This document shows positions 10,155 through 21,600 of a stretch of 64,000 bases of DNA, piece after piece. Under the pieces are notes generated by a model that worked only from the letters and a program-made list of their open reading frames with translations, was not told the origin of the DNA and ran no database searches. The DNA comes from Heterostelium album PN500 (lineage: Eukaryota > Evosea > Eumycetozoa > Acytosteliales > Acytosteliaceae). How positions within the stretch are numbered: the stretch's first letter is position 1; each line of letters opens with the position of its first letter. Where the stretch lies: contig NW_008805086.1 in assembly GCF_000004825.1 (NCBI RefSeq), forward strand, positions 744,001 through 808,000, read 5' to 3'. Made by a program: the position numbers and the translations under genes.

Positions 10155-13100
10155 ATGTCAAAACCACACTCAAAAATAGTTCAGGGTGAAGATGATGAGG
10201 AAGATGACTATGATGAAGAAGAAGAAGAAGATGAAGAAGTAGAAGAAGTAATAGATAGTAAACAACAACAACAACAATCATCATCTCGTATTGTAGCTGG
10301 TGAAGAAGATGAAGAAGAAGATGATGGTGAAGTAGAGTATGAAAAGGTGGAAGAAGGAGAGCAACAACAACAATATCAAGAAGGTGAAGAAGATGATGGT
10401 GAAGTAGAGTATGAAGAGGTGGAAGAAGAGGAGCAACAACAACAATATCAAGAAGGTGAAGAATATGAAGAATATGAAGAACAAGAAGAATATAATGAAG
10501 AAGAGCAAATGGCTGGTAGTGATCTATTGAGTTTTATTCAGGATTTGGAAGTCACCAAAGGTGATGCTACTTCTGATGCTGTTGCTGACTTCAATCCAAT
10601 GTCACCAGATACTGCCGACAACAATAGTGATAGTATCATTGTAAATCATAGTAGTGTAGAGAGTGAACAATCGTTATTGGCTGAACAGTTAGAGATTAAA
10701 AGACAAGCTGAGGAAGCAGAGCAAAAGCGTTTGGCTGAAGAGGAAAAGAGACTTGCTGAAGCCGAACAACTAAGATTAGCAGAAGAGAAACGTTTAGCCG
10801 AGGAAGCCGAGCAAAAGAGATTGGCTGAAGGAGCCGAACAACTAAGATTAGCAGAAGAGAAGAGACTTGCCGAAGAAGCTGAACAACTAAGATTAGCAGA
10901 AGAGAAGAGACTCGCAGAAGAGAAGCGCTTGGCTGAGGAAGCTGAACAACTGAGATTGGCAGAAGAAAAGAGACTTGCAGAAGAAAAGAGACTTGCAGAA
11001 GAGAAGCGCTTGGCTGAAGAAGCTGAACAACTAAGATTAGCAGAAGAGAAGAGACTTGCAGAAGAGAAGAGACTTGCCGAAGAAGCTGAACAAAAACGAT
11101 TGGCCGAAGAAGCAGAGCAACTCAGATTGGCTGAAGAGCAACGTTTGGCAGAAGAAAAGAGACTAGCAGAAGAAGCTGAACAACTAAGATTAGCAGAGGA
11201 GAAGAGACTGGCTGAGGAAGCCGAACAACTTAGATTGGCTGAAGAGAAACGTTTAGCTGAGGAAGCAGAGCAAAAGAGATTGGAAGAAGAGAAACGTCAA
11301 GAAGAGGAAAAGAGACTTGCTGAAGAAGCCGAACAAAAGAGATTAGCAGAGGAGAAGAGATTGGCTGAAGAAGCAGAGCAAAAGAGATTAGCAGAAGAGA
11401 AGCGTTTAGCGGAAGAAGCAGAACAACTCAGACTGGCAGAGGAGAAAAGACTTGCTGATGAAGCTGAACAAAAGAGACTGGCAGAAGAGAAACGTCTAGC
11501 TGATGAAGCTGAACAGCTCAGATTAGCAGAAGAGAAACGTCTAGCAGAAGAAGCCGAGCAACTCAGACTGGCAGAGGAGAAACGTTTGGCTGAAGAAGCA
11601 GAACAAAAGAGATTGGCTGAAGAGAAACGTTTGGCTGAAGAAGCCGAACAACTCAGACTGGCAGAGGAGAAACGTCTAGCAGAAGAAGCCGAACAACTGA
11701 GATTGGCAGAAGAGAAGAGACTAGCAGAAGAGAAGCGCTTGGCTGAAGAAGCTGAACAACTCAGATTAGCTGAAGAGAAACGTTTGGCAGAAGAAAAGAG
11801 ACTAGCAGAAGAAGCTGAACAAAAGAGATTGGCTGAAGAGAAACGTTTGGCTGAGGAAGCTGAGCAAGAGAGATTGGAAGAAGAAAGACGTTTGGCAGAT
11901 GAGAAGAGACTTGCTGAAGAAGCCGAACAACTCAGACTGGCAGAGGAGAGACGTTTAGCTGAAGAAGCCGAACAACTGAGATTGGCAGAAGAGAAACGTT
12001 TAGCTGAAGAAGCTGAACAACTCAGACTGGCAGAGGAGAAACGTTTGGCTGAAGAAGCAGAACAAAAGAGATTGGATGAAGAGAAACGTTTGGCTGAAGA
12101 AGCTGAACAACTCAGATTAGCAGAAGAGAAACGTCTAGCAGAGGAAGCCGAGAAGAGATTAGCCGAAGAGAAGCGATTGGCAGAAGAAGCAGAGCAACTC
12201 AGATTAGCAGAGGAGAAGCGCTTGGCAGAAGAAGCAGAACAACTCAAATTAGCTGAAGAGAAGAGACTTGCTGAACAAAAAAGATTAGCTGAGGAGAAAC
12301 GTTTAGCAGAAGAAGCCGAGCAGCTCAGATTGGCAGAAGAGAAGAGACTCGTTGAAGAGGCTGAACAACACAGATTAGCAGAGGAGAAACGTTTGGCCGA
12401 AGAAGCTGAACAACTCAGATTGGCAGAGGAGAAAAGACTTGCTGATGAAGCTGAACAAAAGAGACTGGCAGAAGAGAAACGTCTAGCTGATGAAGCTGAA
12501 CAGCTTAGATTAGCAGAGGAGAAAAGACTTGCTGAAGAGGCCGAACAAAAGAGATTGGCAGAGGAGAAACGTCTGGCTGAAGAAGTCGAGCAACTCAGAT
12601 TAGCAGAAGAGAAACGTCTAGCTGAAGAAGCCGAGCAAAAGAGATTAGCTGAGGAGAAACGTTTAGCCGAGGTAGCCACGCAAAAGAGATTGGCTGAAGA
12701 GAAGCGATTAGCAGAGGAAAAGAGACTTGCTGAAGAAGCTGAGCAAAAGAGATTAGCTGAGGAGAAACGTTTAGCCGAGGTAGCCATGCAAAAGAGATTG
12801 GCAGAAGAGAAGAGACTTGCTGAAGAAGCTGAACAACTCAGATTGGCAGAGGAGAAAAGAATAGCTGAAGAAGCTGAACAAAAGAGACTGGCAGAAGAGA
12901 AGAGACTTGCCGAAGAAGCTGAAGAAAAGAGATTGGCTGAAGTGGCACGTTTAGCCGAAGAAAAGAGACTTGCCGAAGAAGCTGAACATAAGAGGTTGGC
13001 GGAGGAAGCTGAGCAAAAGAGATTGGCAGAAGAAGAAGAACTAAAGAAGAAGGATGTAGAACAAACACCAGCATTAATACCACCAAAGAAAGCACATGAA

Positions 13101-13983
13101 CCAATATCAAAGATTGTCTCTGGTGAAGATGACGATGAAGATGAAGACGATGATGATGACACCGAGTCTGAAAACACCATCTCTCTTAAATCCGATCATA
13201 GTGAAAATACCAATAGCACCAAATCAGATAGCAATACTAGCAATACAAGTAATAGTAACAACAATAATAATAACACTAGTTCATCACCATCCAATCCACT
13301 GCAAGCACTCGTTAATTTGGTGACATCAAAGAAACCACCCATTCAATCTACACAACAACAATCATCATCATCATCATCAACATCACCAACATCCAATTCA
13401 AACAACTCTGTTGTTGTTCCACCTATTAAATTACCAACAACTTCTACCAATAACACAACAACAAGTAGAAAGAAATCATTTTCAAAATCAGATATTCCAT
13501 TGCCAATATTACAATTCCTGATGAGTGACGAAGAAAGACTGACACTCAGCAGCAGAGGAACATCTCCCAACACCACCTCTTCATCTATATCACAACCAAC
13601 GACACCACGTGAAGAAAAAGAGTTTTTAGATCCAAAACAAGTTGCACAGTATTCAGATTTAATGGATCCATGGTATGTGTTCATCATCGCTCGCTAAACT
13701 CATAAACGATATATCTAACACATTTTTAAATTCTCAATACCTACCTAATTATAATAATAGTGTAAGAGAAAAGAATCTAGCAGCCAAGAATTCAGATACA
13801 CATATTCAAATACAAAGAAGATGGTGTGAAATATTTAAGAGCCTGACCAAAGAGTTGGGTACATTGGAATCATCTTTACAAAGCACAAGAACCGTCTTGC
13901 ACGAAACATCGAGACAAACCAAGAATAACATTCGTGACATCGAAACCTCTCTAAACAATATATGTATATCACCATTCTTTTAA
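10155..13983 (+). CDS. Acidic protein with very long charged single-helix/coiled-coil repeat
   Basis: Exons 10155-13672 and 13761-13983, about 1246 residues. The N-terminus is very acidic and holds an internal duplication (GEVEYE-EVEE-QQQQYQEG). Residues ~180-965 are tandem repeats of about 13-14 residues built on EEKRLAEEAEQLRLA. Alternating Glu and Lys/Arg three to four residues apart is the pattern of stable single alpha helices or long coiled coils, here possibly over 100 nm if continuous. A short motif of the form S-K/R-I-V-x-G-E-D/E-D/E occurs three times: near residue 6, near residue 44 and just after the helix near residue 985. A Ser/Thr/Asn-rich linker follows, then a short C-terminal domain in exon 2 with RRWCEIFKSLTKELG. 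I do not recognise the family; a cytoskeletal or scaffold role is only a guess. Confidence 0.85.
10708..13047 (+). repeat. Coding tandem repeat of ~39-42 nt units (EEKRLAEEAEQ)
   Basis: Several dozen copies of a 13-14-codon unit, in two alternating flavours ending QLRLA or QKRLA, with occasional shortened units (EEKRLAEEKRLAEE). Synonymous codons vary between units, so the array is not a very fresh expansion, yet blocks of several units recur, suggesting unequal crossing over or conversion. The opposite strand is also open through the array, which is a codon-composition effect. Confidence 0.9.
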
Positions 13984-14121
13984 TGAAAAAAAAAGAATAT
14001 AACAAACAACCTATAAAATATTAACCAACAACATAACATAGTCAACAAACTAATAAAAGATAAACTAAACTAAAATTGTAATTTATTTGTAAAGGAAAAC
14101 ACACACACAAAAAGTACTAGT

Positions 14122-15321
14122 TTATTTGTTTGATGATGATGAAAATATATTTAAGATCTTATCAACCATACTCTTTTCTTTGGTGATTTCACCGGTGTTG
14201 GCACCACCCAAACCTTTGTTGGCCATACGCTCAACGACCTTCATTGTGACTTGGTCGGCAGTCAAGTTGGATCCGTAGAACTCGATGAATTTACCGTCCG
14301 GTCCGATGAGGTACTCGATGATGGTGTGATCGACCAGGTAGGAATCACCTTTGCCCGCCTTGCTAATGAATACACGATAGCTTTTGGCGAGCTTGGTGAT
14401 TTGCTCGGGTGTTCCGGTGAGTCCACGGAACTTTGGATGGAACTCCTTGATGTAGGTGTTGATCTGCTCGACGGTGTCTCGCCACGGATCGATAGTGATG
14501 AACACCGGTACGATAGAATCGAGCAGCTTGTACTTCTCGAGGTTATTCAGCACCACGGTCATCTTGTCCAGCTCGGCAGGACATGCATCGGGGCAATAGG
14601 TGAATCCAAAGTACAACAAAATATACTTTCCACGGAAATCCAAGTCAGAGATTGGCTTACCATTTTCATCGACCAAAGAGAAAGGTCCACCAATTGAACT
14701 CGATCCATATGTTTCAATTTGTTTAACTAAATATAAACACTAATTAGTTTGTGCTCTGTAATATCAACTTTAAAAACATACTCTTCTCTCTCTTTTGTAC
14801 CATTAAGTGATCATAATATAACCAACCAGCACCTCCAAAAAATAGAGCAACCATTAGACTGGCAAATGTAATTTGTCTCTTTTGCTAAAAGAGTTGAGTT
14901 TGAATCAAAATTGAATATTAAACATTAATATCTTATCATCATCATCATCATCACGATGATTGTTATTAACAAAGAAATAGTATTAATTAATACCTACAGA
15001 ATGATGTTCATTCTTTTTAGTTTCTTTATCTACATTATTGTTGTTATTATTTTCATTGCTATTGTTTTTGTTTGATTCATTTGATTGTTTGTTTGATTCA
15101 TTTTGTTGTTGTGGTTCAGTTACCGATGAACTATATGATCTTTTAAATAATGAATGACTCGATAGTGTATATGATGAAGATGGTGTTGCTATAGATCTAT
15201 AATATAAAGATGATGATCTATTTAATAAACTATGTTGAGTGTGAGTACGACCTGTATTTGTAATGATTGAATTAATCGAATGAAGTGTTGGTCTATTGAC
15301 CAATTTAGCTAATTTATTCAT
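14122..15321 (-). CDS. SCO1/SenC-type cytochrome c oxidase assembly protein
   Basis: Three exons, 14998-15321, 14782-14884 and 14122-14726, about 343 residues. The N-terminus is rich in Arg, Ser and Thr with few acids, as in mitochondrial presequences. Exon 2 gives one membrane helix (ITFASLMVALFFGGAGWLYY). The rest is a thioredoxin-like SCO domain: FGFTYCPDACP contains the copper-binding CxxxC pair, and the third ligand is the His in LVDHTIIEYL. In the known family this protein delivers copper to the CuA site of cytochrome oxidase subunit II from the inner membrane, facing the intermembrane space. Length and order fit the family. Convergent with the acidic repeat gene, with only 138 nt between stops. 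Confidence 0.93.
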
Positions 15322-15847
15322 ATCTATTATCTGTTATATAACTAAGTTTAAGTTTTAAGTCAATTTATATTAAAAAAAAATGATTTCCAATCAATAAGGC
15401 AAACAACAAAACTTCTATGTTCTTTTATGAAAAGATCGCCACTTAATGATTATCGATGCTAATGATCATTGTTTTACGCCAAAAATCATTTTTTATCAAC
15501 TTATTTTCCTTTTAAAGTTTAATTCCACGGTTTTTTCATAAAGCATGTTATTTCAAGAGTTTAAAAAAACAATTATAACAAGATTTAGTATAATATCCTA
15601 TATAGATCTCTATACACTCCTAGAATGATATCAGATCGATATATATTATATGGTTGTATATCTGATTGCTATCAGGTTAAACAAATCACCTTCAAAAATA
15701 AAAACTATCTTTTTTTTTTGTTTATTAACTATTGTCATGATGTATTGAATTAAATAAAGATATTATTATTTAAAAAATATTTGTGGTACTAGTCTTGCTA
15801 GACTTGACAAATTATTTTTTTTGAAAATAACATTGTTAGTTTTAAAA
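15322..15847. other. Divergent intergenic spacer
   Basis: AT-rich spacer between the SCO gene (-) and the small unknown gene (+). No gene or distinctive motif was recognised. Confidence 0.5.
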
Positions 15848-16803
15848 ATGTTAAAGCAACATACAATATCTATATCACAAGATAAAGCATTGTGTCAAAA
15901 CAGTAATAGATTGAAAACGTTGTTTAAAGTGGTTTTGAAACCATTCAATGAGATGCATTGTCATTATAGTTTTGATTCATTCAAAACCAATTTCATTGGT
16001 AACTAAACAAACTAAACTAAACAAACTAATTTATTTGTTTTTATTTTAATTGATTTAATTATACTTTTAACTAGTTATAAGTATAAATGAAATTGAAGAA
16101 AATCTGAAAGTAGTAAATGATAACATTCTACAATATATTGAAACTTATAAATATGGGTATGTACTATAGTCAATACTTTTAAAAGTTAATCATCAATCAT
16201 CAGAGCACTCTATTATTCATTTTAAAAATAAAAGCTATATAATAGTTGATTTCAATAAACAAATGGATACGAGATCATTGTTATTGTTTGAACGATTTCA
16301 AAAGAGAATGAATCTAAAGAGTGACATTCGAATATTGATTGCAAATCAAACATTCGAGTGTGTTGATATCATGCTCGATATCTTAAAGTACAATACCTCT
16401 GAATTTGATATTGAAATGAAAAAGAGAATAGCTCATGAAGTAAGTATATATATATATACAATTCTTTATTTATTTATTTATTTATTTTATTGATTGTTGA
16501 CTAAACAACATTATAAGTATGATCAATTGATTTCGAATAAAACAAAAATAAAAGTTTGTTTATCAATACCGGGTTTATCTTTAAATGATACTAAACAATT
16601 ATTAGAAAGTAAGTAAAAATGAATGAATGAATGTGCTTTTATTAAAAATGTTGCAAGTCTTCTTAATTAATAGTATTAATATTATCAACATTATTATCAT
16701 TATGATAGAATCAGGTTATAATTTACAAAAGTTTCTGTTCAATGAAGAACGCAATCAATCATCTGATTTGATAAAACAATTTGTTGCAAATGATAGATTA
16801 TAA
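15848..16803 (+). CDS. Small hypothetical protein, five exons
   Basis: I assembled five exons: 15848-15998, 16075-16160, 16206-16439, 16518-16608, 16709-16803, giving about 218 residues in a continuous frame ending at TAA. The joins at exons 1/2, 3/4 and 4/5 have usual donor or acceptor signals; the exon 2/3 join needs a weaker GTACTA donor and is the least sure. The sequence contains YHSIIHFKNKSYIIVDFNK and then a mostly helical part. I recognise no domain, signal peptide or membrane segment. Coding character (balanced residue use, exon phases that fit) supports a real gene, but the start could lie elsewhere. Confidence 0.55.
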
Positions 16804-17102
16804 ATATATAAAAAAAGTATACAAGAGTTGAAATTCCCATCCCTTTTGGGAATCAACCTTTGATCCCATTTATCATGAGTCATCATCATATTCATTCGTC
16901 TAAAGTTTTTTGTAAATTTTAAACAAGATTGAATAAAAAACAAGATATTTTTTAAATTTTAAACATTTTTAATTAATTTTTTTGTTTTTTTAATAATAAT
17001 GATGATCAACAAACCCTTTTTTGGATTTAATAATTTATTTTTTTTTGTTCATTTTATTTATCTACTTATTTTTTTAATAAATAAATTACTTAAAAATTAA
17101 TT
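16804..17102. other. Short AT-rich spacer before prpD
   Basis: About 300 nt, with T tracts close to the prpD start. No gene is seen. Confidence 0.5.
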
Positions 17103-18557
17103 ATGACTCATACAATTGTAAAGACTAATCAGGAATGGGATCAAGTCATTCAGGATATCGCTGATTACGTGTTGAACTTCACTCCAACCTCTGACGAATC
17201 ATTCACCACTGCACAATACACACTGTTCGATGCGATCGGTTGTGGATTCCTCGCATTGGCTTTCCCAGAGTGCACAAAATTGATGGGACCCGTTGTAGAG
17301 GGTACCGTTGTGCCAGAGGGTTGCCACGTGCCAGGCACCGACTATGTGCTCGATCCGATCACCGCTGCCTTCAATATTGGTTGTATGAATCGTTGGCTCG
17401 ACTTCAATGACACCTGGCTTGGAAAGGAGTGGGGACACCCATCCGATAACTTGGGTGCCATCCTCGCTGCCGCCGAGTATCGTTCCACTCTCAACGTCAA
17501 AGCTGGCAAGCCAGCACTCACCATGCGTGACGTCTTGATCGCCTTGATCAAATCCTACGAGATTCAGGGTGTCATCGCACTGGAGAACAGTTTCAATCGT
17601 GTCGGACTCGATCACGTCGTTCTCGTAAAGGTTGCATCGACCGCTGTCGTCACTCAGCTCCTCGGTGGAACACGTGAACAAATCATGGCTGCCGTCAGTA
17701 ACGCCTGGCTCGACGGTCAATCGCTGCGTACCTACAGACACTTCCCAAATACCGGAAGTCGTAAATCATGGGCTGCCGGTGATGCTGCTTCGCGTGCCGT
17801 CCGTCTCGCTCTCTTCTCGCTCAAGGGTGAGATGGGTTACCCCTCGGTACTGACCACTCCAGGCTGGGGATTCTACGACGTCTGCTTCAAGGGACAACCA
17901 TTCAAATTCCAACGTCCATACGGTTCCTACGTGATGGAGCACGTTCTTTTCAAGGTAAGTTACCCAGCGGAATATCATGCACAGACCGCCGTTGAGTGTG
18001 GTATCAAGCTGCACCCAACCATCTCAAAGAAGTTGGATCAAGTCGAGTCGATCACCATTACCACTCACGAGTCTGCCATTCGTATCATCGACAAGAAGGG
18101 AGCACTCAAGAACCCGGCCGATCGTGACCATTGCATCCAATATATGACAGCGATCGGTATGATCTACGGTGATTTGGAGGCATCGCACTACGAAGATGAG
18201 GTCGCTTTGAAGGACGAGCGTATCGATCAATTGCGTGCCAAGATGACCTGTGTCGAGAACAAGCAATACTCTGACGACTATTTGGATCCAGAGAAGCGTA
18301 GCATTGCCAATGCCATCCAAGTCAAATACACCGACGGAACCTCATCGGAAGTCGTCGAAGTTCAATACCCAATTGGACATCGTAGACGTCGTCAAGAGGC
18401 CATCCCATTGTTATCTCAAAAGTTCTTTGATTCCATCAAGAATCACAAGTTATCAGCAACCAATTTCAAACAAATCGAGAATATCTATAACAACGAAGCT
18501 GCATTCGCTGCCACCTCTGTTAATGATTTTATTAATTTATTCGTAGTTTCTAAATAA
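17103..18557 (+). CDS. prpD: 2-methylcitrate dehydratase (MmgE/PrpD family)
   Basis: A single uninterrupted frame of 484 residues, the same length as bacterial PrpD to within a residue or so. PrpD dehydrates 2-methylcitrate to 2-methylaconitate in the methylcitrate cycle, which oxidises propionyl-CoA. Strongly conserved family stretches are visible: [68 protein letters not shown] and [12 protein letters not shown]. From memory of enterobacterial PrpD the agreement is high over the whole length. It lacks introns and is richer in G and C than its neighbours, which fits either high expression or an origin by transfer from bacteria; the sequence alone does not decide. No clear N-terminal targeting peptide is seen. 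It converges on PKS copy 1 with only 49 nt between the stops. Confidence 0.95.
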   Translation: MTHTIVKTNQEWDQVIQDIADYVLNFTPTSDESFTTAQYTLFDAIGCGFLALAFPECTKLMGPVVEGTVVPEGCHVPGTDYVLDPITAAFNIGCMNRWLDFNDTWLGKEWGHPSDNLGAILAAAEYRSTLNVKAGKPALTMRDVLIALIKSYEIQGVIALENSFNRVGLDHVVLVKVASTAVVTQLLGGTREQIMAAVSNAWLDGQSLRTYRHFPNTGSRKSWAAGDAASRAVRLALFSLKGEMGYPSVLTTPGWGFYDVCFKGQPFKFQRPYGSYVMEHVLFKVSYPAEYHAQTAVECGIKLHPTISKKLDQVESITITTHESAIRIIDKKGALKNPADRDHCIQYMTAIGMIYGDLEASHYEDEVALKDERIDQLRAKMTCVENKQYSDDYLDPEKRSIANAIQVKYTDGTSSEVVEVQYPIGHRRRRQEAIPLLSQKFFDSIKNHKLSATNFKQIENIYNNEAAFAATSVNDFINLFVVSK

Positions 18558-18606
18558 ATATAAATAAGAAGAAACTATTATAATAGTTTTAAACAATTTT
18601 ATTTTT

Positions 18607-21600
18607 TTAAACTTTAATCGATTGGATTAATGCGTTAATAGAACTGTTGGTAATTTGTTTGGTTGTAATGTTGGTAATGTTGAATTCTTTTTGTATCCAA
18701 TTCTTTAGTTGAACAGTCAAGAGTGAATCGATTCCATAGTCTTTGAGATGTGTCTCTGGATTTATTTTGGCTTGACTCATTGCGAGAAGATCTGCAACTT
18801 TGGTTGTCACCATATCGAATAGCGAGTTTCCAGTAGATTGGTTGGCTGTTGATGAGGTTTGAGCTTCTTCAAAGTCAATGTCTTCAACTTGAGAGATATG
18901 TTCTAATTTGGATCGAAGCAAACGGTATTGCTCAAATAACGATTTATAAGTCATCTCCACAAGTATTAGATGAGGAGAATCAATAGATTCGTTCAAGAAC
19001 AATTTCATTCCACCAAGAATATGTGATACCGATACCAATTCGAATCCAATCATCTTGAGGAATGTGGATACTGATTTGTTGTTGGCGACTTCTCCACCTC
19101 CTCCCAATGCACCCCACGATACAGATAGACCGCTCAATCCTTGGCTTCTACGATATTGTGCCAAACCATCGAGTACTGAGTTGGCAGAGGTGTAAGCAGA
19201 TTGGTTGGATGATCCAAGAATGGAGAATACAGAACTGAAAAGTACAAAGGAGTTCAACTTCCAACCTTTGGCCTCAAAGAGTGAGTGAAGATTGAATGCA
19301 CCAACTGCTTTGGCGTTGTGAGTACCTGACAAGGTATCAGGTGAAATCGATTGTGGTTCAGTATAATCATAGACTGTGGCAAAGTGAATTACTGATGAAA
19401 CTGGTGCGATACTAGAGTCAGAGTCGTAGATTGATTGGACAGCTTGATCCAACAATTGATATTGACTGACATCAGCTGAACGATAGTGAATTCGAATGGA
19501 ACTACCTCCATACTTTAATTGATTCATGAGGAATTCTAATTCCCATTTCAATTGAGATCTGGAGAGAACAATGACATCCTTCAAACCAACTGGTCGATTT
19601 TCAATGATCCAACGAAGAATGACAATGGCAATACCAGTTTGTCCAGTAATAAGGAGAGTCTGACCGATTTGATTCATCTTGGAACAACTATTGACAACTT
19701 GTTCAAGTTTACCATTTGATTTAAGCTCTGGAATTATTGATCTGTCAAACATACTGAAATCAATAACAATCTTGTTAGAAGCTGATTTCTCCATTGATTC
19801 GAAAGCATCTTTAATTTGGTTACATGGGAATACAGTTGTTCTTTGGTTGGTACTTAGTTGGTTGTTTTCAAATTGTCTGAACAGTTGATTCAAATAACGA
19901 CCAATCAATTTGGATTGGCTCAATAATTGATCAATGTAAAAGGTTTGGTATCCACGGTGATAGGTGAAGTTCTTGATGTTCAAACTGTCATTCTCCATCA
20001 AATTTTGAGTTGAGAGGTCAATGATTCTACCGGATGGTGCCAAACTATCAAAGTTTGATTTCATGAACGATCCACTTGGAAGAGTATTGATGATGAGGTC
20101 GACACCACCAATCGATTTCAATTGATCTGAGAATCCATTATCGATGCTATTCAAGTCAACTTGAGAATAGTAACCAGTGATAATTCGAGGAGAATTCTTG
20201 GAGGACTGATTTATCACAATCAACAGTAACGTAGATATTACCTTGATGTTTCTTGGACTTCAAGAGACTGAGCAATGCTGTCCCTACACCATGATTGGCC
20301 ATATGAATCAAAATTGATTCAGATTCATCGAGGTATCCCATCACAAATGCTGAGACATTGGCAGAGATAAAATCTACTGGGATTGAAGCAGCTTCGGTAT
20401 GGCTGAGATTCGATGGTTTATGGACAATCCAATCATCTCTAACAATAACATGAGATGCAATGGCAGAGTATCCCAAACCAACAACTTGATCACCAATTTT
20501 GAACTTGTTACTGTTACCAGTTCTTGTTACAATACCAGAGAATTCCAATCCAAATGGAGGATTATAGATATCACCACTGATGAACATGTTTTGTGAAAGT
20601 TTTTTCTGGTAGTAGAGTAAGTCTTTTGGTGTTACACCAGCTGCCATCACCTTAACTTCGACTTGGTTTTCCACCAACGATTCAACCATTTCTTTAATTT
20701 CAAATTGTAAATTAGAGTCAAGTCTACAATAGAGATTGTTGTTGATTGAGAATGATGATTCGTTATTATTGAGTGGTGTGATTGGTTTCTTGAAAATACG
20801 TTGGACATTGGTTGAGAGCAGAATTGGTGAACCTTCAAGACGAATGACATATTCCTTGTCATATGGACTGGTAGAAAGTTTAATGAGGTAGGAAAGTGGT
20901 ACTTCAGAGAGTGTCTCCATTGTCAAATCAATAGAGATCGTCGACAATTGATGGAATTCCATAAAGTAACGATGGATACCAATGAGTGACATATTGAAAA
21001 AGTTGTTTGAGTCAACTTGGGCATTCATTGTGGTCAAGACGGTAGTGCAGCTGGTAAGGTTGTTCTTCAAGAGGATTTGGTTCAATTTAACAAATTCGAA
21101 TGTCTTTTGTTGATAGTTATCAACCTTTAGTTGATCCAAACCAGCCAAGTATACAATGAAACACTTTGTTCCATCTCCAATGAATTGTAGGAATTTCTCA
21201 TGATTGGAAACCAATGATTGTGATTCGAAAATTTCAATTCTGTTGGCATTGAGAAGTCCTTGATCAACAAAAGTTGTCTCGATTTCATTTGGAGTTGGTC
21301 CAGCAGTGATAAATGCAATCTTGTTGATTCCTTTGATTTCTGGTTGTGTGAGGATCGAATGGTTTTGGATGATAGAGAATCCATTGCTCATAGTATGGAC
21401 ATTGAGATTGGTACTGAGTGAATTTACCATTGTATTGGTCAGTAGGAGTTGACCACTTGGAGCAAGTAATGATTCCAATTGGCTGAAACTGGCAATCTCC
21501 GAGGTAATGACAATATCATAGCTTGACTTTAATAAACGTTTGTCAATATTGTCATTGTTCACCATGTCTCTACATTTGAAAAGTAGTCTTTCATTGGTGA

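Noticed and set aside
11297-13180. 627-codon open frame on the minus strand, rich in Ser, Ala and Phe
   Set aside because: It mirrors the EEKRLAEEAEQ repeat array on the plus strand; the repeated codons happen to avoid stops on the other strand. No start context, introns or other support.
17941-17965. GTAAGT inside prpD as a splice donor
   Set aside because: The frame continues without break through [10 protein letters not shown], which is conserved in the PrpD family.
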